DNA from: Mycolicibacterium sp. CR10
GTDB lineage: Bacteria > Actinomycetota > Actinomycetes > Mycobacteriales > Mycobacteriaceae
Reading direction: 5' to 3'
NCBI RefSeq assembly: GCF_005222675.1
Contig: NZ_STGE01000021.1
Coordinates: 124,001 to 188,000 of the forward strand
Length of the DNA stretch: 64,000 bases
A model generated the notes under the pieces. It was given only the letters and a program-made list of their open reading frames with translations. It searched no databases and was not told the origin of the DNA. Each line of letters begins with the position of its first letter. Positions within the stretch are counted from its first letter, which is position 1. This document shows, piece by piece, positions 10,603-19,324 of this stretch. Both the position numbers and the translations under genes were made by a program.

Positions 10603-11862
10603 ATGCCTGGCCCCAACTCGTGCCCCATTGCGTCGGACCTCGACCTGCTCGACGCCAATCTGAATCTGGAGCGACTGCCCGTCGAGGAGCTCGCCGAGCT
10701 CCGCAAGTCCGAACCTGTGCACTGGGTCGACGTACCCGGGGGCACGGGCGGCTTCGGCGACAAGGGCTACTGGCTCGTCACCAAGCACGCCGACGTCAAA
10801 GAGGTGTCCAAGCGCAACGACGTCTACGGCAGCTCCCCGGACGGCGCGATCCCGACGTGGCCGCAGGGGATGCCGCGCGACGCGATCGATCTGCAGAAGG
10901 CCGTCCTGCTGAACATGGACGCGCCGCAGCACACCCGGCTCCGCAAGATCATCTCCCGCGGATTCACCCCCAGGGCCGTCGGACGCCTTGAGGACGAACT
11001 GCGGGCCCGCGCACAGCAGATCGCCGAAACCGCGGCGGCCGAGGGCACCGGGGACTTCGTCGAACAGGTGTCCTGCGAGTTGCCGCTACAGGCCATCGCC
11101 GGACTGCTGGGCGTACCGCAGGAGGACCGCGACAAGCTGTTCCGCTGGTCGAATGAGATGACGGCCGGTGAGGATCCCGAGTACGCCGACGTCGACCCGG
11201 CCATGTCCTCGTTCGAGCTCATCACCTACGCCATGAAGATGGCCGAGGAGCGGGCCAATAATCCCACCGACGACATCGTCACAAAGCTCATCGAGGCCGA
11301 CATCGAGGGCGAGAAGCTCTCCGACGACGAGTTCGGCTTCTTCGTCGTGATGCTCGCGGTGGCAGGCAACGAGACCACCCGCAACTCGATCACCCACGGC
11401 ATGATCGCGTTCTCGCAGCACCCCGAGCAGTGGGAGCTCTACAAGAAGGAACGACCCGAGACCGCCGCCGACGAGATCGTCCGCTGGGCCACCCCGGTGT
11501 CGGCGTTCCAGCGCACCGCGCTGCAGGACGTCGAACTGGGCGGCGTGCAGATCAAGAAGGGCGAGCGGGTCGTGATGTCCTACCGGTCGGCCAACTTCGA
11601 CGAAGACGCCTTCGAGAACCCGGAAGCCTTCGACATCATGCGCACTCCCAATCCGCATGTCGGCTTCGGCGGGACCGGCGCCCACTACTGCATCGGCGCC
11701 AACCTCGCCAAGATGACGATCAACCTGATCTTCAATGCCGTCGCCGACGTGATGCCCGACATCACGCCGATCGGCGAGCCGGAGCGGCTGATGTCGGGGT
11801 GGCTCAACGGCATCAAGCACTGGCAGGTTGACTACACGGGCAAGTGCCCCGTTCAACACTGA
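10603..11862 (+). CDS. cyp125: CYP125, steroid C26(27)-monooxygenase
   Basis: A 419-residue cytochrome P450. It has the I-helix oxygen-binding motif AVAGNETTRN, the ExxR motif DEIVRW, and the heme-ligand loop GFGGTGAHYCIGANLA. CYP125 (Rv3545c) oxidises the terminal methyl of cholesterol or cholestenone to the acid, starting side-chain degradation. It heads the + strand operon that continues through chsE1, chsE2, chsH2, chsH1 and ltp2. The KstR box upstream and GAGGAGAG before the ATG support this start. Soluble cytoplasmic P450 of normal length. Confidence 0.94.
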   Translation: MPGPNSCPIASDLDLLDANLNLERLPVEELAELRKSEPVHWVDVPGGTGGFGDKGYWLVTKHADVKEVSKRNDVYGSSPDGAIPTWPQGMPRDAIDLQKAVLLNMDAPQHTRLRKIISRGFTPRAVGRLEDELRARAQQIAETAAAEGTGDFVEQVSCELPLQAIAGLLGVPQEDRDKLFRWSNEMTAGEDPEYADVDPAMSSFELITYAMKMAEERANNPTDDIVTKLIEADIEGEKLSDDEFGFFVVMLAVAGNETTRNSITHGMIAFSQHPEQWELYKKERPETAADEIVRWATPVSAFQRTALQDVELGGVQIKKGERVVMSYRSANFDEDAFENPEAFDIMRTPNPHVGFGGTGAHYCIGANLAKMTINLIFNAVADVMPDITPIGEPERLMSGWLNGIKHWQVDYTGKCPVQH

Positions 11863-11889
11863 TTCGCGCGAGACTCAAGGAGGAGCCGG

Positions 11890-12891
11890 GTGGATTTCAG
11901 TCCCGATGAAGGGCAGCAGGCCGTCGCCGATGTGGTGACCTCGGTGCTGGACCGTGACAACAGCTGGGAGGCGCTGGTCGCCGGTGGCGTGCCCGCCCTG
12001 GCCGTACCGGAGCGCCTCGGCGGCGACGGTGTGGGTCTGGCCGAGATCGCGACCGCGCTGACGGAGATCGGCAGGCATGGCACGGTCAGTCCCGCGCTGG
12101 CCACTCTCGGCTCCACGGCGGTGCTGCTCGAGCTGGCATCCGGGTCCCAGCAGGATCGCTACCTGGCCGGTGTCGCGAAGGGCTCCGTGGTGACGTTGGC
12201 GCTCAACGAGCCGGGTGCGCCGCTACCGGACCGCCCGACCACGGCTCTTTCCGGCGGAAAGCTCAACGGCACCAAGGTTGCCGTGGGCTATGCGGGACAA
12301 GCGGATTGGATCGTGGTGACCGCCGACACCGGCGTCGCGGTGGTCTCCGGCACGTCCGACGGACTGACGGTCACCAAGACCCCGACGTCCAACGGATCCG
12401 ATGAGTTCGTGGTGTCGTTCGTCGACGTCGCGGTTGCCGACGGTGACGTGCTCGACGGCGCCACCGCGCACCGGGTCAACGAGCTGGCGTTGGCCGCGGT
12501 CGGTGCGCTCGCCGCGGGCCTGGTCGCCGGGGCGTTGCGTCTCACTGCCGACTACGTCGCCACCCGCGAACAGTTCGGCAGGCCCCTGTCGACGTTCCAG
12601 ACCGTGGCCGCCCAGCTTTCGGAGGTCTACATCGCCTCCCGCACCATCTCGCTGGTCGCCAACTCGGTGGTGTGGCGACTGTCCGAAGGCCTGGACGCCG
12701 ACGACGATCTGGCCATCCTCGGATATTGGCTGGCTTCGCAGGCGCCGCCTGCGATGCGCATCTGTCACCATCTGCACGGCGGTTTCGGAATGGACATCAC
12801 CTATCCGATGGACCGCTTCTACTCGTCGATCAAAGATCTGACCCGGGTGCTCGGTGGCCCGTCACACCGCCTCGACCTGGTGGGAGCGTAA
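11890..12891 (+). CDS. chsE1: ChsE1 (FadE28-type), acyl-CoA dehydrogenase alpha subunit
   Basis: A 333-residue acyl-CoA dehydrogenase-family subunit, shorter than typical enzymes. It has a degenerate N-terminal half and the C-terminal REQFGRPLSTFQTVAAQLSE and HHLHGGFGMDITYPMDRFY motifs. ChsE1 and ChsE2 form an alpha2beta2 heterotetramer that dehydrogenates the 3-carbon side chain still attached to the steroid (3-OPC-CoA). The GTG start at 11890 follows a strong AAGGAGGAG. The stop shares bases with the ATG of chsE2 (TAATG), so the subunits are translationally coupled. Confidence 0.92.
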   Translation: MDFSPDEGQQAVADVVTSVLDRDNSWEALVAGGVPALAVPERLGGDGVGLAEIATALTEIGRHGTVSPALATLGSTAVLLELASGSQQDRYLAGVAKGSVVTLALNEPGAPLPDRPTTALSGGKLNGTKVAVGYAGQADWIVVTADTGVAVVSGTSDGLTVTKTPTSNGSDEFVVSFVDVAVADGDVLDGATAHRVNELALAAVGALAAGLVAGALRLTADYVATREQFGRPLSTFQTVAAQLSEVYIASRTISLVANSVVWRLSEGLDADDDLAILGYWLASQAPPAMRICHHLHGGFGMDITYPMDRFYSSIKDLTRVLGGPSHRLDLVGA

Positions 12892-14054
12892 TGTACATCG
12901 AACTGACCCCCGAGCAGCGCGCACTGCAAGCCGAACTGCGGCAGTACTTTTCGACTCTCATCACGCCTGAAGAGGCTGAGGCGATGGAGTCCAACCGGCA
13001 CAACGAGGCCTACCGCGCGGTGATCAAGCGGATGGGCGCCGACGGCAAGCTCGGGGTCGGGTGGCCCAAGGAGTACGGCGGGCTGGGCTTCGGCCCTATC
13101 GAGCAGCAGATCTTCGTCAACGAGGCCAACCGGGCCGACGTCCCGTTGCCGTTGGTCACGCTGCAGACCGTCGGCCCGACGCTGCAGGTGTACGGCACCG
13201 ACGAACAGAAGAAGAAGTTTCTCCCCGGAATCCTCTCCGGTGACATCCATTTCGCCATCGGCTACTCCGAACCCGATGCCGGCACCGACCTGGCGGCGCT
13301 GCGTACCGCCGCAGTACGTCACGGCGACGAGTTCATCGTCAACGGCCAGAAGATGTGGACCACCGGCGCACACGACGCCGACTACATCTGGCTCGCCTGT
13401 CGCACCGACCAGGAGGCCGCCAAGCACAAGGGCATCTCGATCCTCATCGTCGATACCAAGGATCCGGGTTACTCCTGGACCCCGATCATCCTGTCGGACG
13501 GCGCCCACCACACCAACGCGTCCTACTACAACGATGTCCGGGTCCCCGCCGACATGCTCGTCGGTGAGGAGAACGGTGGCTGGAAGCTCATCACCACTCA
13601 GCTCAACCACGAGCGCGTCGGTTTGGGCCCTGCCGGGCGCGTGGCGGGCATCTATGACCAGGTCCACGCCTGGGCGTCCAAGCCGGGCTCGGACGGCGTC
13701 ACGCCGATCGAGCACGCGGACGTGAAGCGCCTGCTCGGGGAGATCAAGGCGATCTGGCGTGTCAACGAACTGTTGAACTGGCAGGTGGCTGCGTCGGGCG
13801 AAACCATCGCGGTCGCCGACGCCGCCGCCACGAAAGTCTTTTCCACCGAACGCATCCAAGATGTGGGCCGGTTGGCCGAGGAGATCGTCGGCAAGTACGG
13901 CAACCCGGCCGATCCGGAGACCGGAGAGCTGCTCGACTGGTTGGACAAGATGACGAAGCGCAACCTGGTGATCACCTTCGGTGGCGGTGTCAACGAGGTG
14001 ATGCGCGAGATGATCGCGGCGGCAGGGCTCAAGGTTCCGCGGGTGCCGCGGTGA
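12891..14054 (+). CDS. chsE2: ChsE2 (FadE29-type), acyl-CoA dehydrogenase beta subunit
   Basis: A 387-residue acyl-CoA dehydrogenase with IGYSEPDAGTDLAALRTAA (FAD/substrate loop), QKMWTTGAHDADYIWLACRT and FGGGVNEVMREMIAAAGL. It is partner of ChsE1 in the heterotetramer that introduces the side-chain double bond. The start is the ATG in the TAATG junction with chsE1; a longer in-frame reading would run into chsE1 and is rejected. The end overlaps the chsH2 ATG by 4 bp. Counterpart of Rv3543c. Confidence 0.93.
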   Translation: MYIELTPEQRALQAELRQYFSTLITPEEAEAMESNRHNEAYRAVIKRMGADGKLGVGWPKEYGGLGFGPIEQQIFVNEANRADVPLPLVTLQTVGPTLQVYGTDEQKKKFLPGILSGDIHFAIGYSEPDAGTDLAALRTAAVRHGDEFIVNGQKMWTTGAHDADYIWLACRTDQEAAKHKGISILIVDTKDPGYSWTPIILSDGAHHTNASYYNDVRVPADMLVGEENGGWKLITTQLNHERVGLGPAGRVAGIYDQVHAWASKPGSDGVTPIEHADVKRLLGEIKAIWRVNELLNWQVAASGETIAVADAAATKVFSTERIQDVGRLAEEIVGKYGNPADPETGELLDWLDKMTKRNLVITFGGGVNEVMREMIAAAGLKVPRVPR

Positions 14055-15010
14055 GCGTCGAGGACATCACCGCCGCCGCTGAGCGCGTCAAGGCCGAGGG
14101 AAAGAGCAAGCCGCGGGTTGCCCGTCATCCGGTCAACCAGCCGATGATCGACCACTGGCTCGACGCGATGGGGGACAAGAACCCCATTTACGTCGACGAC
14201 GCGGCGGCCAGGGCCGCCGGCCATCCCGGCACCGTCGCCCCGCCGGCGATGATCCAGGTGTGGACCATGATGGGTCTCGGCGGCGTCCGGCCGGACGACG
14301 ACCCGCTCGGCAAGATCATCGAATTGTTCGACGAGGCAGGCTATGTCGGTGTCGTCGCGACGAACTGCGAGCAGACCTATCACCGCTACCTGCGCCCCGG
14401 TGAGGATGTGAGCGTCGCCGCCGAACTCACCGACGTCGTCGGACCGAAGCGCACCGCGCTCGGCGAGGGCTTCTTCATCACGCAGAAGATCACGTGGACC
14501 GTCGGCGATGAGGAAATCGCCGAGATGATGTGGCGCATCATGAAGTTCCGGCCCGCCGATCAGGACGCACCCGCGTCCACGGTTCCCGAGGACCTGACCG
14601 CCGAGTCGATGATGCGGCCCGCGTCGTCGAAGGACACCAAGTTCTTCTGGGACGGTGTCAACGCCCACGAACTGCGCATCCAGAAGCGCGGGGACAGCAG
14701 CCTTCAGCATCCGCCGGTGCCTGCGCTCTGGCAGGACAAAGAGCTACCGACCGATTATGTCGTCGCCAGTGGCAAAGGCACGGTGTTCAGTTTCGTCGTC
14801 CACCACGCTCCGAAGGTTCCCGGGCGCACGCTGCCGTTCGTCATCGCGCTCGTCGAACTCGAAGAAGGCGTGCGGATGCTCGGTGAGCTCCGTAACGCCG
14901 ACCCGGAGACCGTGGAGATCGGAATGCCCGTCAGCGCAACGTATATCGACTTCCCGGAGGGTGACTCCGGACCGGCCTGGACGCTGTATGCATGGGAGCC
15001 ACAGAAATGA
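14051..15010 (+). CDS. chsH2: ChsH2, MaoC-like hydratase subunit with DUF35 domain
   Basis: A 319-residue two-part protein. The N-terminal half is MaoC/hotdog-like (HPVNQPMIDHWLDAMGDKNP). The C-terminal part, after about residue 190, is a DUF35/OB-fold region (FFWDGVNAHELRIQKRGDSS and LPTDYVVASGKGTVFSFVVH). In M. tuberculosis ChsH1-ChsH2 hydrates the enoyl-CoA made by ChsE1-ChsE2, and the DUF35 part binds and activates Ltp2. It overlaps both neighbours by 4 bp (ATGA junctions), consistent with assembly of one hydratase-aldolase complex. Confidence 0.92.
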   Translation: MSVEDITAAAERVKAEGKSKPRVARHPVNQPMIDHWLDAMGDKNPIYVDDAAARAAGHPGTVAPPAMIQVWTMMGLGGVRPDDDPLGKIIELFDEAGYVGVVATNCEQTYHRYLRPGEDVSVAAELTDVVGPKRTALGEGFFITQKITWTVGDEEIAEMMWRIMKFRPADQDAPASTVPEDLTAESMMRPASSKDTKFFWDGVNAHELRIQKRGDSSLQHPPVPALWQDKELPTDYVVASGKGTVFSFVVHHAPKVPGRTLPFVIALVELEEGVRMLGELRNADPETVEIGMPVSATYIDFPEGDSGPAWTLYAWEPQK

Positions 15011-15441
15011 CCGCCTTCGGGTCCGATGTCGCCGCCGCGGCGCCCCCGACGATCGAGGTCGGGACGACGCTGCCCGAACTCAAGCTCTACGGCGATCCGA
15101 CGTTCATCGTCTCCACGGCGATCGCGACGCGCGATTACCAGGACGTGCACCACGACCGGGACAAGGCGCAGGCCAAAGGGTCCAAAGACATCTTCGTCAA
15201 CATCCTCACCGATACCGGCCTGGTGCAACGCTTCATCACCGATTGGGCGGGGCCCACCGCCGTCATCAAGTCGATCGGGCTTCGCCTGGGTGTGCCCTGG
15301 TACGCCTATGACACCGTCACATTCACCGGTGAGGTGACGGCCGTCGACGATGGACTAGTCACGGTCAAGGTCACCGGGAGCAACAGCCTTGGCGATCACG
15401 TGATTGCCAACGCGACACTGACTTTCGGGGACGCGGCATGA
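15007..15441 (+). CDS. chsH1: ChsH1, MaoC-like hydratase subunit
   Basis: A 144-residue hotdog-fold protein with TRDYQDVHHDRDKAQAKGSK (hydratase active-site Asp and His) and FVNILTDTGLVQRFITDW. It supplies the catalytic site of the ChsH1-ChsH2 enoyl-CoA hydratase for the last side-chain cycle. The chosen ATG at 15007 overlaps the chsH2 stop (ATGA); an ATG five codons upstream, inside chsH2, is less likely. Its stop overlaps the ltp2 start. Confidence 0.92.
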   Translation: MTAFGSDVAAAAPPTIEVGTTLPELKLYGDPTFIVSTAIATRDYQDVHHDRDKAQAKGSKDIFVNILTDTGLVQRFITDWAGPTAVIKSIGLRLGVPWYAYDTVTFTGEVTAVDDGLVTVKVTGSNSLGDHVIANATLTFGDAA

Positions 15442-16604
15442 CCGACAGCCTGTCCGGCAAGGCGGCGATCGTCGGTATCGGCGCCACCGACTTCTCGAAG
15501 AACTCCGGGCGGAGCGAACTGCGGCTCGCCGCCGAGGCGGTGCTCGACGCGCTCGACGATGCCGGCCTGACGCCTGCGGACGTCGACGGCATGGTCACGT
15601 TCACAATGGACTCCAACACGGAGGTGGCCGTCGCGCGCGCCACCGGCATCGGCGAGCTGAAGTTCTTCTCCAAGATCCATCACGGCGGCGGTGCCGCCTG
15701 CGCAAGCATCCAGCAGGCCGCGATAGCGGTCGCGACCGGCGTCGCGGAATGCGTTGTGGCATATCGCGCTTTCAACGAGCGTTCCGGCATGCGGTTCGGC
15801 CAGGTGCAGATGCGGCTGGTGGAGAATGCCGATTCCACCGGCGTCGACAACTCGTTCTCCTACCCGCACGGGCTGTCCACGCCTGCCGCCCAGGTCGCGA
15901 TGATCGCGCAGCGCTACATGCACCTGTCGGGAGCGACCAGCAGGGACTTCGGTGCGGTCTCGGTGGCCGATCGCAAGCATGCGGCCAACAATCCGAAGGC
16001 GTACTTCTACGGCAAGCCCATCACGATCGAGGAGCACCAGAGCTCGCGGTGGATCGCCGAGCCGTTGCGGCTGCTCGATTGCTGCCAGGAGACCGACGGC
16101 GGTGTCGCCATCGTGGTCACCACGCCTGAGCGCGCCAAGGACCTCAAGCACCGGCCCGCGGTCATCGAGGCCGCATCTCAAGGGTCCAGCCCGGACCAGT
16201 ACTCGATGGTCAGCTACTACCGGCCCGAGTTGGGACTGCCCGAGATGGGGTTGGTGGGCAGGCAGCTCTGGCAGCAGTCCGGCCTGCGGCCCACCGATAT
16301 CCAGACGGCGATCCTCTACGACCATTTCACCCCGTTCACGTTGATTCAGCTCGAGGAGCTCGGCTTCTGTGGGCAGGGCGAGGCGAAGGATTACATCGCC
16401 GACGGTGCGATCGAGATCGGCGGCAGGCTGCCGATCAACACCCATGGCGGCCAGTTGGGCGAGGCCTACATCCACGGCATGAACGGCATTGCCGAGGGGG
16501 TGCGCCAGCTGCGCGGAACCTCGGTCAATCCGGTGCCCGACGTGGAGCACGTGTTGGTCACCGCGGGTACCGGGGTGCCGACGTCGGGGCTCATTCTCGG
16601 CTGA
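15438..16604 (+). CDS. ltp2: Ltp2, thiolase-fold retro-aldolase
   Basis: A 388-residue thiolase-superfamily protein of the SCP-x/lipid-transfer type (KAAIVGIGATDFSKNSGRSE, HHGGGAACASIQQAAIAVAT, NTHGGQLGEAYIHGMNGIAE). Ltp2 works with the ChsH2 DUF35 domain to remove the last three side-chain carbons as propionyl-CoA by a retro-aldol step, leaving the 17-keto steroid. Last gene of the cyp125 operon, coupled by 4 bp to chsH1. Downstream, the conserved locus is interrupted by accessory DNA. Confidence 0.92.
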   Translation: MTDSLSGKAAIVGIGATDFSKNSGRSELRLAAEAVLDALDDAGLTPADVDGMVTFTMDSNTEVAVARATGIGELKFFSKIHHGGGAACASIQQAAIAVATGVAECVVAYRAFNERSGMRFGQVQMRLVENADSTGVDNSFSYPHGLSTPAAQVAMIAQRYMHLSGATSRDFGAVSVADRKHAANNPKAYFYGKPITIEEHQSSRWIAEPLRLLDCCQETDGGVAIVVTTPERAKDLKHRPAVIEAASQGSSPDQYSMVSYYRPELGLPEMGLVGRQLWQQSGLRPTDIQTAILYDHFTPFTLIQLEELGFCGQGEAKDYIADGAIEIGGRLPINTHGGQLGEAYIHGMNGIAEGVRQLRGTSVNPVPDVEHVLVTAGTGVPTSGLILG

Positions 16605-17031
16605 CGGCGATTACAGCAAAGTTCTCGTTCCACCTAACCAGCACTGGATGGCACACCCGGGCTAGCAGGTAGCGTTGCATAGCTGCATCACGATGGGCAA
16701 AATCTGTACGTTTCCTGATTCGAGCTTTTACGGCTGTTTCCTGCAGATAGACCTCACCAGGGAAATTGACGCCCCTTTGCTTATCCGCGCGTATGTTTGG
16801 TACTTGAATGAGGAAATAGGCGATTACGGAGTTTTCTGTACCGTTGACCGCAGTTCTAGCAAACACATAGTATGAACGGACCGACATAGGGGGACACGGA
16901 GCACTCGCCGGTTCTACACGGCCCGCGAGTTCCATACCGGCCGTGCGTGGAGGGGAGTCAGAGCGGGACTTCCGAATCCGTCCGCCGAACGAAAGGTCGT
17001 ACGGAACTCAACATTGGAGTGGGGTCAAACG
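16605..17031. other. AT-richer intergenic region upstream of the regulator pair
   Basis: About 430 bp with visibly lower GC than its surroundings (for example around 16660-16880). Open frames on either strand here have neither convincing ribosome-binding sites nor family resemblance. It marks the left edge of the accessory block after ltp2 and probably holds the promoter of the first regulator. No terminator hairpin was recognised after ltp2. Confidence 0.5.
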
Positions 17032-17946
17032 GTGGCTCATCTTTTGAATACGCCCGACGGCGCTGAATACCCTCAGCGAAATTCAGGCCTGAGCATGGCC
17101 GGGTCCGGTGGCCAGCGAGCACTGAATCGCTCCATGACGGCCGCCGAGCGCGGCGACCCGCGACCACTGGGTCATCTGCGGCCGCCGACAGAACATGCCG
17201 CGAATACCACCGCGATAGCCGGTGTGCGTCCGCTGCGCGAAACCACCGAGCGAGATGCCCCGCTAACACCCGTCGGCCGGCCGGCCGGATCAGGACAGAA
17301 CCGGGACAGGCTCGCGGCGGCGCAGATTCTCCTTATCGACGATTGCACGCTGCAACGCGAGAACCTTGCGGCAATTCTCGCCGGCGAGAGCGGGTTGACG
17401 CCGGCAGTCGCGTGGGACCTGCCGTCGGTTTCTGCTGCGTTGACCGAGATGACGCCGGACATCGTGCTGTTGAGCATGGTTACCCGCGACAACATCGCCT
17501 TGCTCCGTGCCGTGCGCGAGCTCTGCCCGCAGGCGAGGGCGATCGTGGTCGGAATCTCGGAGGGCAATGAGACAGACATCATTGCCTGCGCCGAGTCTGG
17601 CGTCGCCGGATATCACTTGCGTACCGATTCGCTCGACGAACTCCTTCGCTTGATGTCGAAGGTGGTCGATGGCGAATCTGCCTGTCCGCCGAAGGTTTCC
17701 GCCATCTTGCTCAGTCGATTGTCGGCACTGGCCGCGCAACGACCAGTCGGCTCGAGAGAGCCGGTCCTGACAACGCGTGAGGTCCAGATCCTCAGGATGC
17801 TCGAGATGGGACTGTCCAACCGGGACATCGCAGATCGGCTGTGCATCACCCTGCATACGGTGAAGAACCATGTGCACAGCGTGCTGAACAAACTCGGCGT
17901 CAGTACGCGGGCGGAGGCGGCAGCGCTCTCCCGCTCGTTCCGTTGA
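17032..17946 (+). CDS. NarL/LuxR-type regulator with pseudo-receiver domain (copy 1)
   Basis: A 304-residue protein. About 90 residues of low-complexity N-terminus precede a receiver-like domain (ILLIDDCTLQRENLAAIL) and a LuxR-type helix-turn-helix (LTTREVQILRMLEMGLSNRD and HTVKNHVHSVLNKLGVSTRA). The acidic pair IDD is kept, but the phospho-acceptor position reads DIVLLSM instead of DIVLLDM, and the conserved Lys of GYxLKD is Arg (GYHLRT). Phosphorylation control is therefore unlikely. No sensor kinase is adjacent. GTG 17032 is preferred, with GGAGTGGGG upstream; TTG 17014 is possible. Likely controls the polysaccharide genes downstream, by position only. Confidence 0.85.
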   Translation: MAHLLNTPDGAEYPQRNSGLSMAGSGGQRALNRSMTAAERGDPRPLGHLRPPTEHAANTTAIAGVRPLRETTERDAPLTPVGRPAGSGQNRDRLAAAQILLIDDCTLQRENLAAILAGESGLTPAVAWDLPSVSAALTEMTPDIVLLSMVTRDNIALLRAVRELCPQARAIVVGISEGNETDIIACAESGVAGYHLRTDSLDELLRLMSKVVDGESACPPKVSAILLSRLSALAAQRPVGSREPVLTTREVQILRMLEMGLSNRDIADRLCITLHTVKNHVHSVLNKLGVSTRAEAAALSRSFR

Positions 17947-17990
17947 GCGTTGCGGGATCTCGGATCTAGTCCCGGTATCGACCGAAGATC

Positions 17991-18045
17991 GCTCCGATGG
18001 CCCATATACGTGGACCGATCGTGAAGCTGATAGTTGATCGGTGCG
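17991..18045. promoter_or_regulatory. Conserved intergenic element A with hairpin
   Basis: CTCCGATGGCCCAT and the following bases resemble the segment at 19185-19245. Inverted repeat CCGATC (18015-18020) / GATCGG (18036-18041) flanks a loop containing GTGAAG. It follows copy 1 of the regulator and precedes copy 2; a duplicated operator or RNA structure is possible. Confidence 0.5.
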
Positions 18046-18260
18046 AAGTGATTCAGCCGCAACCGATCCTGCGGTAGCTGACTTCCGTCCCCGTGACAGC
18101 CATGCTCGGCGGGGGCTTCCCAATCGAACGAATACTGTGCGAGGTCACCGGTGACGGTCCCCTGCGCAGCGGACACTGGTCCGCGGCCCTGAGCCGGACG
18201 TCCAGCCGCGCCAATCCGCAACGACACCATGTGGTGCCCGCGCGAAACGGGAGTCGACAG

Positions 18261-19184
18261 ATGGAACGAATCATGACCGGGACAGTGACTCAGGCAAATT
18301 TTGTCGGAATCGTCAGCATGGTTGCTGCCGAGAATGACGGCCCGCGGAAACTGTCCCTGGGGCCAGATCCGACGCAGGACCTGCCATCTCGGGGTGGCGG
18401 CAGTCCGCGGCAACTGGGGCACACTTCCGCGTCGACATCGAGTGGACGTACCCGACACGAACTCCCCGCGCAGTCGGCGGCTGGATCGGGGACGGGTACC
18501 GCCGCGAAGGTTTCCGTGTTGGTCATCGACGACTGCGCACTCCACCGCGAGGTGCTCGCCGCCATGATCACGATGAACGGAGTCGCCGACGTCTGCTTGG
18601 CCTGGGACGTCTCCTCGCTTGTCGGAGTCCTGGAAGACGTTGAGCCTGAGGTGATCCTGCTGAACGTGGCCACCTGCGGGAGACGTCTGATCCTGCGTGC
18701 GGCGACAAGCCTCAGCCCACACGCGCCCGTCATCGCGATCGGGACATCGGAAGATGACGAGGAGGGCATCATCGCGTGCGCCGAGGCGGGAGTGGCCGGC
18801 TACCACCTGCGTAGCGATTCGTTCTCGGACCTCGTGGCAATGATCGCCGAGGTGGTCGTGGGCCGGACGTCGTGCCCACCGCAGATCTCAGCAATGCTGC
18901 TTAACCGCCTGTCGGCGCTCGCCTCCCAGCGACAGCCTTCACTGCAGGATTCAGTCCTCACCACCCGGGAGGTCCAGATCCTCGAGATGCTGGAACTGGG
19001 TAAGTCGAACCAGGACATCGCGGGAGAGCTCGCCATCACGGTCCACACCGTCAAGAACCACGTGCACAACCTGCTGAAGAAACTCGGGGTCAGCACACGT
19101 GCCGAGGCCGCGGCCCTCTCGCACACCATCCAGGTGGATCGGGGTACCTCCCGAAGAGCTAGACCTCGATCTATCGAAAATTGA
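18261..19184 (+). CDS. NarL/LuxR-type regulator with pseudo-receiver domain (copy 2)
   Basis: A 307-residue paralogue of the preceding regulator with the same layout: variable N-terminus, receiver-like domain (VLVIDDCALHREVLAAMI) and LuxR helix-turn-helix (LTTREVQILEMLELGKSNQD and HTVKNHVHNLLKKLGVSTRA). The phospho-acceptor is Asn (PEVILLNVA) and the switch Lys is Arg (GYHLRSD). The ATG at 18261 is chosen because GGGAG lies 7 bp upstream and the length then matches copy 1; the frame is open back to 18093. Tandem duplication is supported by similar flanking intergenic elements. Confidence 0.85.
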   Translation: MERIMTGTVTQANFVGIVSMVAAENDGPRKLSLGPDPTQDLPSRGGGSPRQLGHTSASTSSGRTRHELPAQSAAGSGTGTAAKVSVLVIDDCALHREVLAAMITMNGVADVCLAWDVSSLVGVLEDVEPEVILLNVATCGRRLILRAATSLSPHAPVIAIGTSEDDEEGIIACAEAGVAGYHLRSDSFSDLVAMIAEVVVGRTSCPPQISAMLLNRLSALASQRQPSLQDSVLTTREVQILEMLELGKSNQDIAGELAITVHTVKNHVHNLLKKLGVSTRAEAAALSHTIQVDRGTSRRARPRSIEN

Positions 19185-19245
19185 CTCCGATGGTCCATGT
19201 ACGCCGACGAACGTGGCCCCGATAGTGAAGTGGTGTTAATCGGGG
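19184..19245. promoter_or_regulatory. Conserved intergenic element B with hairpin
   Basis: ACTCCGATGGTCCATGTACG resembles the element at 17991. A 7-bp inverted repeat CCCCGAT (19217-19223) / ATCGGGG (19239-19245) flanks a 15-nt loop with AGTGAAG. It lies upstream of the GlmS-like gene. Confidence 0.5.
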
Positions 19246-19324
19246 TAGCTCCAGATCGCTGTGACAGGCCGGTGGCGAACAGGTTGTCGCACAGCGGGAC
19301 AACGTGTCTGGATGAGTGCCGCTG

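Noticed and set aside
16591..16935. A 114-codon - strand frame after ltp2
   Set aside because: No ribosome-binding site, no family resemblance, unusual composition for the region; treated as intergenic.
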